Below, one piece after another: positions 10,148 to 17,982 of a stretch of DNA of 21,614 nt; the first letter of the stretch is position 1, and each line of letters starts with the position of its first letter. Location: positions 1 to 21,614 of the forward strand of contig CAZLMW010000130.1 in assembly GCA_964560875.1 (NCBI GenBank), given 5' to 3'. Origin of the DNA: CAZLMW01 sp964560875. Lineage in GTDB: Bacteria > Myxococcota_A > UBA9042. The translations under genes and the position numbers were made by a program. The notes beneath the pieces were generated by a model. The model was not told the DNA's origin. It saw only the letters and a list, made by a program, of their open reading frames with translations, and did not search any database.

Positions 10148-11788
10148 ATGACGTCCAGATTCCCGATCGTCGCCGTTTCTGCGGTGGTCATCGTGTTCGC
10201 GTGCGCGTGCGGAAAGAACAACGATGCGCCCGCCGACAAACCGGGTGCGGCCGCGACCAAGCCCGCCGGGGAAGCCGCCAAGGCCGAAAAGCCCGCCAAG
10301 CCCGCTGCGGAAGCCGCCGAACCGACCGGTAAACAGGCCGCTGCTGAAGCCGCCAAGCCCGCCGCCGCTGGGTCCAAGCTCAAGCTCGTCAAGCCCGCCG
10401 AGGACATCGATTGGGCTGCGATCAAGAAGGAGGTCGCCAAGCACAAGGGCAAGGTCGCGCGGTGCAACAATCTGCTCGCGCCCGTCCCGCTCGCCGTCAG
10501 CGATTTCGCCGATAAAGAGCCGGTCGCCATGATCGAAGGACCCGTCGACGACCGTCGCAGCGCTTTTTTCTGCCGCACCAAGGCCGGTGGGCTCGACAGT
10601 GTGCCGGTGCAGGTCTACTTCCCCAAGGGCGACAAAGGGCAGCTCCTGCACGTCGATCGCGACACCGAGGTCAACGTCGAGGTCCGCGGCGAGCTCGGCA
10701 ACCAGGTCGTCGGCGTCTTCCGGGGGGTCACAGCCTCGCCGCGGCGCCAGGTGTTCGATGTCAAAGCACCCGACCTGTTGAGCGCGCTGATCTGGCCCGA
10801 CACATTCAAGGGCAAGACCGTGCTCTGCCGCTCGAAGATGGCCGTCACGCCGCAAACCGTCGCGGACTTTGATCGCGCCGCGGTCGAGATGGTCGGCGGT
10901 GACGTCGCCGCTCAGAAGGCGCTCGTACGTTGTGAAGATCGACGCGGTGACGGCGTCAGCGTGATGGTCTTCTTCCCCAGCAAACGCGGCGCGAAGGTCC
11001 TCGAACTCGGCACCGATACGCAGTTCACCGTCAAGCTGCAGGGGTTTGATCGCAACCAGCTCGTCGGCATGTTTGGTGAGCTCCAGTCGGGCGCCGTGGA
11101 GGCCGGAAAGGGCGAGCTGAAGCAGGTGCTGGTCGATCCCGATCCCGCGGTGGGCAAAACGCTCGAATGCGAGGCGCTCGTCGCCCCTCAGCCGCGTGAA
11201 ATCGGTGCCGTCGACGGCAAGGAGACCGCCATCTTGAAAGTCGGCCTCGATGACCGGAAGACGGCGCTCATGTGTGCGCAGCGATCGGGCGGCAGCGTCG
11301 GCGTATCGCTGTATTTCAAGAAGGGCGACAAGAAACACATCCTCAGCATGGCGGCCAAGACACGCGTCGCCTTCGACTTCTGGGGCGTGGTCCACAACCG
11401 GCTCGTCGGCGTGTTCAAGGCGGTCAAGGGCGGCGCGATCGCGACCAAGGACGCCAAGGACATGCGCGCCGTCGCGCTCGACACAGGCAAGTTCGTCAAC
11501 AAGTTGGTGCCCTGCGAGGTCAATCTCAAGCCGTTCGTCTCCGGGCTCGCCTACATGGGCGACGAGAAGGCGCGACTGCTGCGCAGCGAGTTGTTGGCCG
11601 AAAAGCACGCGGTCATCACGTGCAAGGACGCGACCGGCAGCCTCGGCGGCACGCGGGTCGAGGTCTATTTCGAGAAGAAGCAGGCCCACGAGATCGACGG
11701 CGTGGCCGAAGGCGAGAAGATCACAATCCGCATCAAGGGTTCGGCGTTTTCGACCCTCGTCGGCGTCTTCGCCGGCAAGGTGAAATGA
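10148..11788 (+). CDS. Lipoprotein with four tandem copies of a Cys-paired domain, function unknown
   Basis: I do not recognise a named family. 546 residues: an N-terminal export signal with a hydrophobic core and a lipobox-like FACAC (lipid Cys19 or Cys21); an Ala/Lys/Pro-rich linker (about 25-80) suited to spanning envelope space; then four homologous domains of about 105 residues (about 88-194, 206-311, 325-425, 440-545). Each has a GKxxxC-type Cys, a second Cys 35-36 residues later (C106/C142, C227/C262, C341/C376, C456/C492), a V/YF(P/K)KGDK-like strand, and ends in LVGVF. The pattern of short strands suggests a small all-beta (perhaps OB-like) fold with one disulfide each; that is inference. 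The ATG at 10148 is preferred over 41 open upstream codons because AGGAG lies six bases before it and the signal peptide begins there. The next gene follows directly. Confidence 0.85.
   Translation: MTSRFPIVAVSAVVIVFACACGKNNDAPADKPGAAATKPAGEAAKAEKPAKPAAEAAEPTGKQAAAEAAKPAAAGSKLKLVKPAEDIDWAAIKKEVAKHKGKVARCNNLLAPVPLAVSDFADKEPVAMIEGPVDDRRSAFFCRTKAGGLDSVPVQVYFPKGDKGQLLHVDRDTEVNVEVRGELGNQVVGVFRGVTASPRRQVFDVKAPDLLSALIWPDTFKGKTVLCRSKMAVTPQTVADFDRAAVEMVGGDVAAQKALVRCEDRRGDGVSVMVFFPSKRGAKVLELGTDTQFTVKLQGFDRNQLVGMFGELQSGAVEAGKGELKQVLVDPDPAVGKTLECEALVAPQPREIGAVDGKETAILKVGLDDRKTALMCAQRSGGSVGVSLYFKKGDKKHILSMAAKTRVAFDFWGVVHNRLVGVFKAVKGGAIATKDAKDMRAVALDTGKFVNKLVPCEVNLKPFVSGLAYMGDEKARLLRSELLAEKHAVITCKDATGSLGGTRVEVYFEKKQAHEIDGVAEGEKITIRIKGSAFSTLVGVFAGKVK
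10409..11782 (+). repeat. Four-copy protein domain repeat within the lipoprotein
   Basis: Copies lie at about 10409-10729, 10763-11080, 11120-11422 and 11465-11782. First cysteines are 121, 114 and 115 residues apart, and each copy ends with an N/S-x-(L/V)VG(V/M)F motif. DNA identity between copies looks low, so the duplications are old. Confidence 0.82.
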
Positions 11789-12373
11789 GTGAGCGCGGCT
11801 GATTCCAATGGTTCCCGCGACGGCCTGACCAGCCAGCAGACCATCGTGGTGTGCGGTTTGCTCCTGGCGATCGGCGGTTCGGTCGCGTACGGCGTCCCGG
11901 CGCTTATGGAACGGCATCACGCGACCGAAGCTATCGACATGCTCGGCAAGCTCAGTCGCGCCGCGGCCGTCTACTACGTCAAGCCGAACATGGACGAAAA
12001 GACCGGAGATCGCGCGCCTTGTGGGTTCCCGACCGGCAAGGTTCGTTCCGCCCTGGCGTCGAGCTGCTGTGACGAGAGCGTGCGCCTCGCAGGGACGAAC
12101 CTTTGCGATCCCGCGAAGATGGAATGGAATCGCACGTTGTGGCACGCCCTTGGCCGCTTCCAGCTCCGCGACGCACACGCGTTCGTTTACGAGTACGACG
12201 CCTCGGGTTATTTCGGCGACGCCGCTTTCACCGTATCGGCCTACGCTGACCTGGATTGCGACGGAGTAATCTCGACCTACCGATTTGTCGGCAAGGGCGA
12301 CCCGGACGCGTCACCGGATAACTGCGTGCTCAAGACCACGCCCATCTTCACGTCCGAGAACGCGGGCGAATAG
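11789..12373 (+). CDS. Pilin-like membrane-anchored protein
   Basis: 194 residues starting with GTG placed immediately after the TGA of the lipoprotein gene; AAGG a few bases upstream serves as ribosome site, so the two are co-translated. A short polar leader (SRDG) is followed by a hydrophobic helix (about 17-40) and an amphipathic continuation (ATEAIDMLGKLSRAAAVYY), the layout of type IV pilins and pseudopilins. A possible prepilin cleavage point is Gly12-Leu13, but position +5 is Gln instead of the usual Glu. The globular part has several cysteines (CC pair at 93-94) and an acidic DLDCDG loop reminiscent of calcium-binding pilin tips. It may be a minor pilin or secretion-system pseudopilin, or merely a pilin-like envelope protein; no other pilus gene is in the window. 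Confidence 0.75.
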   Translation: MSAADSNGSRDGLTSQQTIVVCGLLLAIGGSVAYGVPALMERHHATEAIDMLGKLSRAAAVYYVKPNMDEKTGDRAPCGFPTGKVRSALASSCCDESVRLAGTNLCDPAKMEWNRTLWHALGRFQLRDAHAFVYEYDASGYFGDAAFTVSAYADLDCDGVISTYRFVGKGDPDASPDNCVLKTTPIFTSENAGE

Positions 12374-12379
12374 CGCTGC

Positions 12380-12402
12380 CCCGCCGTGTTGAGAAACGCG
12401 GG
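12380..12402. terminator. Short inverted repeat between convergent genes
   Basis: CCCGC (12380-12384) can pair with GCGGG (12398-12402) across 13 bases in the 29-base gap between the stops of the pilin-like gene and the opposing lipoprotein gene. The position suits a shared bidirectional terminator, but the stem is short and there is no T-run. Confidence 0.2.
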
Positions 12403-13407
12403 CTACCTGGTCGCGGTCGCCGGGCCGGGCATGTAGACCACGCGCCGCCGCCCATTTTGGTCGGGCGCAGCTTTCATGTGCTTGGCCGCTTCCACGTCAT
12501 CGAGGGGGCGTCCGTACACGATCTCGAGGCGGGTCAACGCGCCCTGTTTCGGCGTGATGGGACGCAGGCAGACCATCGACAGGACCGCCTTTCCGGCCGG
12601 CAGCGGATCCGGCGCCTTCCACTGGCAGCAGCGGCCCGCGCACGTCACCGATTTGGCGACCACCAGCGGCACAGCACCCAGCGCGCGGGCATCGGGCTGA
12701 AAGCGCGCGGCAAGTTTCTGGGCCACGTTGAAGCCGAAGAGTTGGCGTTTTTCCGGCTTGCGGCGCTTCTCGTCGAGGCACTCGGGACACGAGCGAATCA
12801 ACTGCCACGGCTCCTTGGGATGGATGAGCGTGCTCAGCGCTGCCGCTTTGCCCTTGGCGAGATCGGCCGCGATGTCGGTGGCCCACTTCTGCAAGGGAAC
12901 ATCGAGCGCCCCAAGCTTCTTGCGCAGCGCCTGGCCTTTGGCGGTCTTCCACAGTGGCGCGAGGGCTGCGTCGGAGCGGGAGACGATAATGGCCTCGCGG
13001 CAACCGCCGGACGTCTCACTGTTGGCGACGAGCTGCTCGAGCACCTTCAACGCCGTGACGGGTACGCCGCAACGGGCGTACACGCGAGCGAGGGACAAAC
13101 GCGCGGATGTGAGGCTGGGATCGAGCGTCACGGACTCGACGAGCTTGCTTGCCGCAGCGCTGCAGTCGCCCTTCCCCATGGCTTTGCCGGCGTCGTCGGC
13201 GAGGATCCGAGCGCGGCGCGACACGGACCACTGCACCGGCTTGATGTCGAAAGCAGGGATCGCATCGAGCGGCTCGAGTTTCGTCTGCGCGGGCGTCGCA
13301 GGGGGCTGTTTGCAGCCGGTCGTGAGCAGGACGGCGACCGAAACAGTCGCGGCGAGGACCAAGGCGCCGCGTGCGGTGGACGACGAGTGTGGCGCGGTGA
13401 GGATCAC
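12403..13407 (-). CDS. TPR-like lipoprotein, function unknown
   Basis: 334 residues beginning with GTG (the most upstream start in this frame). An Ala/Val/Leu-rich signal peptide ends in LLTTGC, so Cys32 should be lipidated. Residues about 60-130 look like two TPR-type helical hairpins (KAMGKGDCSAAASKLVESV, then VYARCGVPVTALKVLEQL). The remainder has CPEC and GRCCQW cysteine clusters and no recognised motif. It lies 31 bases after the upstream anchored protein on the same strand and is the last gene of the nrd operon, converging on the pilin-like gene. The ribosome site is poor. Likely an envelope-side helper or assembly protein; this is inference. Confidence 0.75.
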   Translation of the reverse strand: MILTAPHSSSTARGALVLAATVSVAVLLTTGCKQPPATPAQTKLEPLDAIPAFDIKPVQWSVSRRARILADDAGKAMGKGDCSAAASKLVESVTLDPSLTSARLSLARVYARCGVPVTALKVLEQLVANSETSGGCREAIIVSRSDAALAPLWKTAKGQALRKKLGALDVPLQKWATDIAADLAKGKAAALSTLIHPKEPWQLIRSCPECLDEKRRKPEKRQLFGFNVAQKLAARFQPDARALGAVPLVVAKSVTCAGRCCQWKAPDPLPAGKAVLSMVCLRPITPKQGALTRLEIVYGRPLDDVEAAKHMKAAPDQNGRRRVVYMPGPATATR

Positions 13408-13438
13408 GGACGAATCGTGCCTGCGAGCCGACGCATGA

Positions 13439-14431
13439 TCAACGGCGGGATCGACTCCGCCACCAGACTGCTGCTGCGAGGGCGAATAACGCCGCGACGA
13501 CGAGATCGGCGTACGGCGGCGTATCGGCCGGTGTGGCGTCTACTGGTGCGGGCTGTTCGGCGCGCTGCGGATCGCTGGCGACGGCAGAAATCCCGGTCCT
13601 GCGCGTGAACTCCGCGAACATGGTGTTGTCCTGGGGGCGGACCGCGCTGATGGCTAGCAGGTAGGCGAACACGGCATCCCAGCGGTCGGCGACGAGCGCC
13701 GCGTGGGCAGCCGCAGACAGCAGACCATGGTCGCGCTTGTGGCGAAGCAGGCCGGCACGCGCCCAACCGAGCGCGACATCGGCATTGGCGACGGACTTGT
13801 GCAGCTCCGAGTCGACGCGCGAGATGTAGTAGCTGGCAGCGGGAGTTCCCTGGGTCGGCGCGAACGTGTCCAACAGCTGCCGGGCGAGCGGGCCACGCTG
13901 AAATCGGTTGATGATCGACGCGGTCTGAAACGTGCCGCATCTCGGCTGGCCCGCGGGTGCTTCCCGACAGCGGCGCAGCAGCTCGGCGCCGGCATCCACG
14001 TGGCCAAGCATGACCGTCGCTGCGACACGGGCCTGCAAGTCCACCTGCCGCGCGTCCGGATCGAACGGGCGCAGGACCGCGTCATCTTTGCCGACCACGC
14101 GCTGCAGCATCCGACCGACATCGCCGAGCTGGCCGACCCGAAAGAACGCCTGCGCGATCAACACCCGTTCGTGGTCGCCGAGCGTGGCGTCCGGATGTTC
14201 TTCTTGAAGCGACTTCACCATGCGGTGGCCGCGCTCACGTTCACCGGAACGAACGGCACCGTCGATCAGCTTCACCGCGGACTCGACCGCCTTCCGTGTC
14301 CCGTCAGCAACCTTGGTTGCGTGAGCGGCCCCCGGGGCGAAGAACACCGCAGCGAACGACATCGCCGCCGCGACCACGAGCCCGCAAAGACGGACCGTGC
14401 GCCACGTGCAATGGGTGTTGGAGCCCGGCAA
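13439..14431 (-). CDS. Exported TPR-like protein with C-terminal membrane anchor
   Basis: Unrecognised family. The frame is open up to 14698, but that part overlaps nrdB. The TTG at 14429-14431, eight bases after the nrdB stop, gives a complete signal peptide: basic start, hydrophobic core and an AHA cleavage site about residue 38. GTG at 14377 or ATG at 14362 would remove its basic end. The mature part (about 40-300) is helical and Ala/Arg-rich, with repeated patterns such as AFFRVGQLGDVGRMLQRVV that suggest TPR/Sel1-like helices. Residues about 306-322 form one hydrophobic segment followed by RSRSRR, giving an outside-facing protein anchored at its C-terminus. It resembles bacterial C-terminal sorting tails in outline, but there is no LPxTG or Gly-Cys motif. 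Probably co-transcribed with nrdAB. Confidence 0.66.
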   Translation of the reverse strand: MPGSNTHCTWRTVRLCGLVVAAAMSFAAVFFAPGAAHATKVADGTRKAVESAVKLIDGAVRSGERERGHRMVKSLQEEHPDATLGDHERVLIAQAFFRVGQLGDVGRMLQRVVGKDDAVLRPFDPDARQVDLQARVAATVMLGHVDAGAELLRRCREAPAGQPRCGTFQTASIINRFQRGPLARQLLDTFAPTQGTPAASYYISRVDSELHKSVANADVALGWARAGLLRHKRDHGLLSAAAHAALVADRWDAVFAYLLAISAVRPQDNTMFAEFTRRTGISAVASDPQRAEQPAPVDATPADTPPYADLVVAALFALAAAVWWRSRSRR

Positions 14432-14439
14432 GGGCCGGT

Positions 14440-15438
14440 TCAGAACGCCTCGTCGAAGCGCACTTCGCCCGAAACGCCGACCTGGTATGCGGTGGTCCGT
14501 CGCTCGAAGAAGTTGGTCAACTCCTGGACATCCTGCTGCTGCATGAACGGGAACGGGTTGGACGCGTTGTACATCGGCTTCATGCCGAGGTTGGTCAGGC
14601 GCTGGTCGGCCACGAACTTGAGGTACTCGTGCATATCGACGAGCGACAGGCCGGCGACGCCCTCTTGCAGCAGATCCTCGGCGAACTGGAGCTCGCAAGC
14701 GACCGCTTCCTTCATCATGTCGCGCACGGCGAGCTGCAGCTCCGGGTCGAACAGCTCAGGCTCTTCTTCCCGCACGACGCGCACGATCTCGAACGCGAAA
14801 TTCATATGGCACGACTCGTCCCGGAACACCCAGTTGGTGCCCGTCGCGAGACCGTTGAGCAGGCCCTTGCTGCGCAGGAAATACACGTAGGCGAACGCCG
14901 CGAAGAAGAACAGGCCTTCGATGCAGCACGCAAAGCAGATCATGTTCAGCAAGAAGCTGCGTCGATCACCGGCGGTGCGCAGCACGTGCAGCTCGCTGAT
15001 CGAGTCGATCCACTTGAAGCAGAACTCGGCTTTCTTCTTGATTGACGGGATGTTGTGGATGGCTGCGAAGGCCGCCTCGCGCTCCTTGATGTCGGGCACG
15101 TACGTGTCCAGCAACGTCAGGTAGAACTGGACGTGCAGCGCCTCTTCGTAGAGCTGGCGCGACAGGTACATCCGCGCTTCGGGAGCGTTGATGTGCTTGT
15201 AGTAGTTGAGCACCAGGTTGTTGGCGACGATCGAGTCACCGGTCGCGAAGAAGGCGACCAATCGGCCCAGCAGGTGCGATTCAGCGCCCGTGAGCTTGCC
15301 GCGAAGATCCGCGAGATCCGTCGAAAAATCGACCTCTTCAACGGTCCACGTGTTGCGGATGCCGTCGCGGTACATCTCGTAGAACTGGGGGTACTTCATC
15401 GGCCGGAGCGTCAGGTTGAGTCCGGGGTCAAGCAGCAT
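14440..15438 (-). CDS. nrdB: Ribonucleoside-diphosphate reductase, small (beta, R2) subunit, class Ia
   Basis: Carries the diiron-tyrosyl radical that drives reduction of ribonucleotides by NrdA. 332 residues, close to family length. Ligands are all visible: Asp68 (FFATGD), Glu99 and His102 (EALH), Glu174 (CCIEG), Glu208 and His211 (RDESCH). The radical tyrosine is Tyr106, four residues after His102, so this is a tyrosyl-radical enzyme and not one of the Tyr-to-Phe types. The C-terminal tail GEVRFDEAF is the part that docks onto NrdA. The ATG has a strong AGGAG site at 7-base spacing. It lies 108 bases downstream of nrdA; the spacer holds a perfect 6-base-pair hairpin. Confidence 0.95.
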   Translation of the reverse strand: MLLDPGLNLTLRPMKYPQFYEMYRDGIRNTWTVEEVDFSTDLADLRGKLTGAESHLLGRLVAFFATGDSIVANNLVLNYYKHINAPEARMYLSRQLYEEALHVQFYLTLLDTYVPDIKEREAAFAAIHNIPSIKKKAEFCFKWIDSISELHVLRTAGDRRSFLLNMICFACCIEGLFFFAAFAYVYFLRSKGLLNGLATGTNWVFRDESCHMNFAFEIVRVVREEEPELFDPELQLAVRDMMKEAVACELQFAEDLLQEGVAGLSLVDMHEYLKFVADQRLTNLGMKPMYNASNPFPFMQQQDVQELTNFFERRTTAYQVGVSGEVRFDEAF

Positions 15439-15464
15439 GGTTTGGCTCCTGATCTTGTTGTTTT

Positions 15465-15482
15465 CGCTGCTGTTTTGCAGCG
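15465..15482. other. Hairpin in the nrdA-nrdB spacer
   Basis: CGCTGC (15465-15470) and GCAGCG (15477-15482) are perfect complements around a six-base loop. On the minus strand it is followed by an A-rich, not T-rich, stretch, so it is not a standard terminator. It might stabilise the processed nrdB message or set the NrdA:NrdB ratio. Otherwise the 108-base spacer is unremarkable apart from the nrdB ribosome site. Confidence 0.4.
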
Positions 15483-15546
15483 GTTGCGGGTCAGCCGCGT
15501 CGATCCATGCGGGACCGGTCGGGGCTGAGAGGCGTGTTCGTAAGGG

Positions 15547-17982
15547 CTACTGGCAGGCTTCGCAGTACTCGGGGTTTTCCAGCGAGCAGGCGATGACCTC
15601 TTCTTCGGTGTACTTGCGGCCGGACGTTGTCTGGGCGATCCGCGTCGCCGGGCGCGAGCGCAGGTAGTACGTCGTCTTGAGACCCTTCTGCCAAGCGTAC
15701 AAGTACATGGACGAGCAGCTGCCGATCGTCGGGGTCTCGAGGAAGAGGTTGAGGCTCTGACTCTGGTCGATGTAGGCCGATCGCGCGGACGCCATGTCGA
15801 TCAGCGTCTTTTGCGACAGCTCCCAGGCGGTGCGGTAGCGGTCACGAATCGGCGCCGGAATCGACTTGATGTGCTGAATCGAGCCGTTGCCGCGCTTGAT
15901 CTGGTTGCGGATCTGTTCGTTCCACATGCCCAGGTCGCGCAGCTCGGCGACGAGGTACTGGTTGATCTGCAGGAAGTCGCCCGACAGCGTCTCCCGCTTG
16001 AAGAGGTTGGAGACCATCGGCTCGGTGCACTCGTAGCAGCCGGCGATCGACGCGATGGTTGCGGTCGGCGCGATCGCGATAAGCAGCGAGTTGCGCAACC
16101 CGTGCTCGGCGACGTCGTTGCGCAAGCGATCCCAGCGCGCCGGGTCGGTCGGAGTCACGCCCCAGGTGTCGAATGCGAGCTGGCCGTCGGCGGCCCGGGT
16201 GTCCTCGAACGTCTCGTGCCGACCCAACGTCTTGGCCAGCTCACACGAGGTCGTCAGCGCCTGGAAGTAGATCTCTTCCTGGATGCGGGTCGAGAGCCGC
16301 AGCGAGCGCGGATCGTCGAACGCCCAACCGTGCTTGAAGAAGACGTCCTGCAGCCCCATCAGCCCGAGGCCAACGGGACGCCAGCGCATGTTGGACGCGC
16401 GCGCTTCGGTGGTCGGGTAGTAGTTGATGTCGATGACGCGGTCGAGGAACGTCACGGCGAGGGAAACGCGCTCCCGGAGCCGCGCGAAGTCGAACATCGG
16501 CATGCCGTCGACCGTCTCCGAACCGGGCTGGACGAAACGCGAAAGGTTGAGCGAACCGAGGTTGCAGACGGCCGTCTCACCCTGGTTGGTGACCTCGACG
16601 ATCTCGGTGCAGAGGTTGGACGAGTGAACGACGTTGCCGTCCTTGGCTGTCTGGTTGCTGTGCTTGTTGCACGCGTCCTTGAAGGTCATCCAGCCGTTAC
16701 CGGTCTGGGCGAGCGTCCGCATCATGCGACCGTACAGGTCACGGGCTTTGACCTGGCGCTCGAACAACCGGTCACGCTCGGCCTGCTCATAGGCATCCTC
16801 GAAGCGCTTGCCGTACAGATCGCACAGGTGCGGCACCTTGAGCGGGCTGAACAGCGACCAGACACCGTCGTCGGCGACCCGCTGCATGAAGAGGTCCGGG
16901 ACCCAGTTGGCGATGTTGAGGTTGTGCGCGCGGCGGGCTTCGTCGCCGGTGTTGTCGCGGAGCTCGAGGAACTCTTCGATGTCGGCGTGCCAGCTCTCCA
17001 GGTACACGCAGCAGGCGCCTTTGCGACGACCGCCCTGGTTGACCGCGGCGACCGACGAGTCGAGCGTCTTGAGCCACGGAACGATGCCGTTGCTGTGGCC
17101 GTTGGTGCCGCGAATCAGTGAACCGCGAGCGCGGACACGGTGGTAGGCGACGCCGATGCCGCCCGAGAACTTGCTGAGCCGCGCGATGTCCGTGTACCGG
17201 CTGTAGATGGCTTCGAGCTCATCGGACGGCGAATCGAGCAGGTAGCACGACGACATCTGGCTGTGGCGCGTGCCGCTGTTGAACAGTGTGGGCGACGACG
17301 GCAGGTACTCGAGCGAACTCATCAACTCGTACATCGCGATGGCTTCATCGAGCGACCGCGCAAGGCCACACGCAACGCGCATGAAGAAGTACTGTGGCGT
17401 CTCGATGACGGCGCGCGACGTGGGATTGCGGAGCAGGTAGCGGTCGTAGACGGTCTGCAGGCCGAAGTACCCGAACAGCTTGCGTCGTTCGGTAATCAGG
17501 GCGGCGTCGAGGTGCTCGGCGTGGCGCTGCACGAAGTCGGCGATGTCGTCCGCGATGAGGCCGTACCGGTGGCCAGCGGCGATGCATTGACCGAAGTCGA
17601 GGATTCCCTGCCGGGCCACTTCAGCGGTCACGAGCTGGTCGAGAACGCGCGCAGCTGCGAATGACCACGCCGGGTTCTCGGGCACGAGAGCGGCCGCGTT
17701 TTGGACCATCAGGTTGAAGAGGTCGTCTTCGGACGCGCCGTCGTACAAGCCGCGCAAGGTCTGGCGGACGAGGCGGTCAGCGCTCACACCTTCGAGGCCG
17801 TCGAACAGCACCTCGATGCGGTCGAGCAGCTCGTCATGGGGCAGCTTCGTGAGCGTTCCGTCGGCGAGGCGGATGGCGATCGCCGGACGGGGCGCTTGCA
17901 TCGCAGGGGCGGCGGGCGTTGTCGTGGCGACGACGGGGGGGAATGTGTCGGCGGTGGTGTTCACGGCGATCGTGGCGTCCAT
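15547..17982 (-). CDS. nrdA: Ribonucleoside-diphosphate reductase, large (alpha, R1) subunit, class Ia
   Basis: Reduces ribonucleoside diphosphates to deoxy forms. 811 residues. After a Thr/Ala/Pro-rich start (1-35) comes an ATP-cone-like allosteric domain (about 36-120). The catalytic barrel contains redox Cys246 (MSSCYL), the Asn456-x-Cys458-x-Glu460 active-site triad and the partner Cys473 (AVCNLGS). The radical-transfer Tyr772-Tyr773 pair lies in LKTTYYLR, and the C-terminal CEACQ (Cys807, Cys810) is the thioredoxin/glutaredoxin-facing pair. Start ATG at 17980-17982, with GGAG ten bases upstream. It is the first gene of an operon with nrdB and two envelope genes; a NrdR-box promoter lies about 460 bases upstream. 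Confidence 0.95.
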   Translation of the reverse strand: MDATIAVNTTADTFPPVVATTTPAAPAMQAPRPAIAIRLADGTLTKLPHDELLDRIEVLFDGLEGVSADRLVRQTLRGLYDGASEDDLFNLMVQNAAALVPENPAWSFAAARVLDQLVTAEVARQGILDFGQCIAAGHRYGLIADDIADFVQRHAEHLDAALITERRKLFGYFGLQTVYDRYLLRNPTSRAVIETPQYFFMRVACGLARSLDEAIAMYELMSSLEYLPSSPTLFNSGTRHSQMSSCYLLDSPSDELEAIYSRYTDIARLSKFSGGIGVAYHRVRARGSLIRGTNGHSNGIVPWLKTLDSSVAAVNQGGRRKGACCVYLESWHADIEEFLELRDNTGDEARRAHNLNIANWVPDLFMQRVADDGVWSLFSPLKVPHLCDLYGKRFEDAYEQAERDRLFERQVKARDLYGRMMRTLAQTGNGWMTFKDACNKHSNQTAKDGNVVHSSNLCTEIVEVTNQGETAVCNLGSLNLSRFVQPGSETVDGMPMFDFARLRERVSLAVTFLDRVIDINYYPTTEARASNMRWRPVGLGLMGLQDVFFKHGWAFDDPRSLRLSTRIQEEIYFQALTTSCELAKTLGRHETFEDTRAADGQLAFDTWGVTPTDPARWDRLRNDVAEHGLRNSLLIAIAPTATIASIAGCYECTEPMVSNLFKRETLSGDFLQINQYLVAELRDLGMWNEQIRNQIKRGNGSIQHIKSIPAPIRDRYRTAWELSQKTLIDMASARSAYIDQSQSLNLFLETPTIGSCSSMYLYAWQKGLKTTYYLRSRPATRIAQTTSGRKYTEEEVIACSLENPEYCEACQ

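Noticed and set aside
10115..12178. 687-codon open frame on the minus strand across the lipoprotein and pilin-like genes
   Set aside because: It is antisense to two genes with export signals, domain repeats and ribosome sites. Its product is rich in Asp/His/Arg without any motif, as expected from the complement of GC-rich coding DNA.
14432..14698. Upstream extension of the anchored TPR-like protein into nrdB
   Set aside because: It overlaps the well-defined C-terminus of NrdB in another frame and would bury the signal peptide.
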